Shown: positions 5,562 to 6,210 of the stretch, piece by piece
Layout: each line of letters starts with the position of its first letter
Position numbering within the stretch: position 1 is the first letter of the stretch
Source: Bradyrhizobiaceae bacterium
Lineage (GTDB): Bacteria; Pseudomonadota; Alphaproteobacteria; Rhizobiales; Hyphomicrobiaceae
Reading direction: 5' to 3'
NCBI GenBank assembly: GCA_947475855.1
Contig: CANJPN010000385.1
Location: 1 to 6,210 of the forward strand
DNA length: 6,210 bases
Notes under the pieces: generated by a model
The model's database searches: none
What the model saw: only the letters and a program-made list of their open reading frames with translations
What the model was told of the DNA's origin: nothing
Translations under genes and position numbers: made by a program

Positions 5562-5636
5562 GGGCGCGAATGGCGAAATGGCCAATGGCGAATGGAGCAC
5601 ATCTTCCATTGGCCATTCGCCACTCTCCAATCGCCC
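5562..5636. repeat. 75-base palindromic heptad-repeat element between rpoA and rplQ
   Basis: The element starts at the first base after the rpoA stop. The left arm (5568-5588) and right arm (5606-5625) pair at 19 of 20 positions with one bulged A; the loop is 17 bases. An outer GGGCG (5562-5566) / CGCCC (5632-5636) stem extends it. The sequence is built of 7-base units: TGGCGAA (5571-5577), TGGCCAA (5579-5585), TGGCGAA (5586-5592), and on the other strand again TGGCGAA and TGGCCAA. It resembles a REP- or MITE-like intergenic repeat. No T-run follows, so it is not a classic terminator; as RNA it would be a strong hairpin affecting processing or the rpoA/rplQ ratio. Confidence 0.7.
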
Positions 5637-5704
5637 ATCTTTCAAGGCGAGGCCAAAGAACCTCCCAAAACCAATACACAACCTGAAAGCAAAAGAGACC
5701 TACG

Positions 5705-6139
5705 ATGAGACATAGAAGTAAGGGGCGCCGCTTCAACCGCGACAGCTCGCACCGCCAGGCCATGTTCTCCAACATGGCTGCCTCGCTGATCCGCCACGAG
5801 CAGATCATCACGACACTGCCGAAGGCCAAGGATCTCAAGCGCGTCATCGACAAGTACATCACGCTGGCCAAGCGCGGAGATCTCAACTCGCGCCGCCTCG
5901 CAGCCTCTCGCCTTCGTGACGAGGACATGGCCAAGAAGTTGTTCGACGTGCTGGGCCCGCGCTACAAGGACCGCTCTGGCGGCTACACGCGCGTGATCAA
6001 GGCCGGCTATCGTTTCGGCGACATGGCCACCCGCGCGGTGATCGAGTTCGTCGATCGCGACCCCACCGTGAAGGGCAAGGAAGACAAGGAGCGCGTCGAA
6101 GCCGAGCGCGCCGCTGCCGAAGCAGCCGGGGCTATCTGA
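5705..6139 (+). CDS. rplQ: 50S ribosomal protein L17
   Basis: This is a 144-residue L17. The N-terminus MRHRSKGRRFNRDSSHRQAM and the signature LIRHEQIITTLPKAKDLKRV near 28-47 are diagnostic. RYKDRSGGYTRVIKAGYRFGD near 86-106 is the second conserved block. Residues about 118-144 form a charged, then Ala/Glu-rich tail (ERAAAEAAGAI), longer than the E. coli protein (127 residues) but common in alphaproteobacteria. L17 binds 23S rRNA on the large subunit near the exit-tunnel side. The ATG at 5705 has only a weak purine-rich site upstream (AGAGA, 5694-5698). The gene lies 143 bases after rpoA, separated by the palindromic element and an A/C-rich stretch. It is probably the last gene of the cluster, since a strong hairpin follows. 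Confidence 0.98.
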   Translation: MRHRSKGRRFNRDSSHRQAMFSNMAASLIRHEQIITTLPKAKDLKRVIDKYITLAKRGDLNSRRLAASRLRDEDMAKKLFDVLGPRYKDRSGGYTRVIKAGYRFGDMATRAVIEFVDRDPTVKGKEDKERVEAERAAAEAAGAI

Positions 6140-6146
6140 TCCCTAA

Positions 6147-6185
6147 GGTTGGGCCAACCCCGGTCGCGTGAAGTGCGAGCCGGGG
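6147..6185 (+). terminator. Hairpins downstream of rplQ, possible terminator
   Basis: Seven bases after the rplQ stop comes the palindrome GGTTGGGCCAACC (6147-6159). It overlaps a stronger stem, CCCCGGTCGC (6158-6167) with GCGA-G-CCGGGG (6175-6185), ten pairs with one bulged G and a 7-base loop. There is no T-run before the window ends. It may be a GC-rich terminator helped by Rho, or a 3' stabilising hairpin. Confidence 0.4.
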
Positions 6186-6210
6186 GCGACCCGACTTCCA
6201 CGGCGCAACG

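Noticed and set aside
5455..5934. Minus-strand open frames across the rpoA-rplQ junction
   Set aside because: They overlap two certain genes and run through the palindromic element, so they are shadows.

Overview
The window looks like a piece of an alphaproteobacterial chromosome, most likely from the Hyphomicrobiales (a Bradyrhizobium- or Xanthobacteraceae-like organism). This is inferred from the GC-rich coding style, the ribosomal gene order rpsM-rpsK-rpoA-rplQ with no rpsD (S4) between rpsK and rpoA, an L17 with an Ala/Glu-rich C-terminal tail, and the neighbouring NnrU, MOSC, Sel1-like and Bug-type genes. The species cannot be fixed from the sequence alone.

Left part (1-1100, minus strand): two genes read leftward. 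An NnrU-family membrane protein lies behind a plausible promoter near 1095-1125. It is followed after about 22 bases by a MOSC-domain protein that runs off the left edge. The MOSC gene was found by translating the reverse strand by hand. The spacer upstream of nnrU carries an 8-bp inverted repeat (1122-1142) covering the proposed -35 box.

Middle part (1227-3140, plus strand): a single-pass membrane protein of unknown function with a Sel1/TPR-like C-terminal domain is followed by a secreted Bug/TctC-type solute-binding protein. No TctA/TctB membrane partners are visible. A 12-bp palindrome lies between the two genes.

Right part (3141-6210, plus strand): after a 352-base gene-free leader comes the distal ribosomal cluster: rpsM (S13), rpsK (S11), rpoA (RNA polymerase alpha) and rplQ (L17). 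The leader holds a good sigma70-like promoter (TTGACG-17-TACAAG) whose -10 box lies inside a terminator-like hairpin, then further hairpins up to the rpsM ribosome binding site. secY and adk, which usually precede rpsM in bacteria, are not in the window; the Bug gene occupies that place.

The coding genes are ordinary. What is unusual is between them. The spacers in this normally compact operon are long (85, 172 and 143 bases) and full of symmetry. The rpoA-rplQ spacer is largely filled by a 75-base palindromic element built of TGGCGAA/TGGCCAA heptads. The ribosome binding sites of rpsM and rpoA can each fold into a local hairpin. I see no CRISPR, transposase, tRNA, phage gene or obvious new multi-gene system; the best leads are these noncoding structures.
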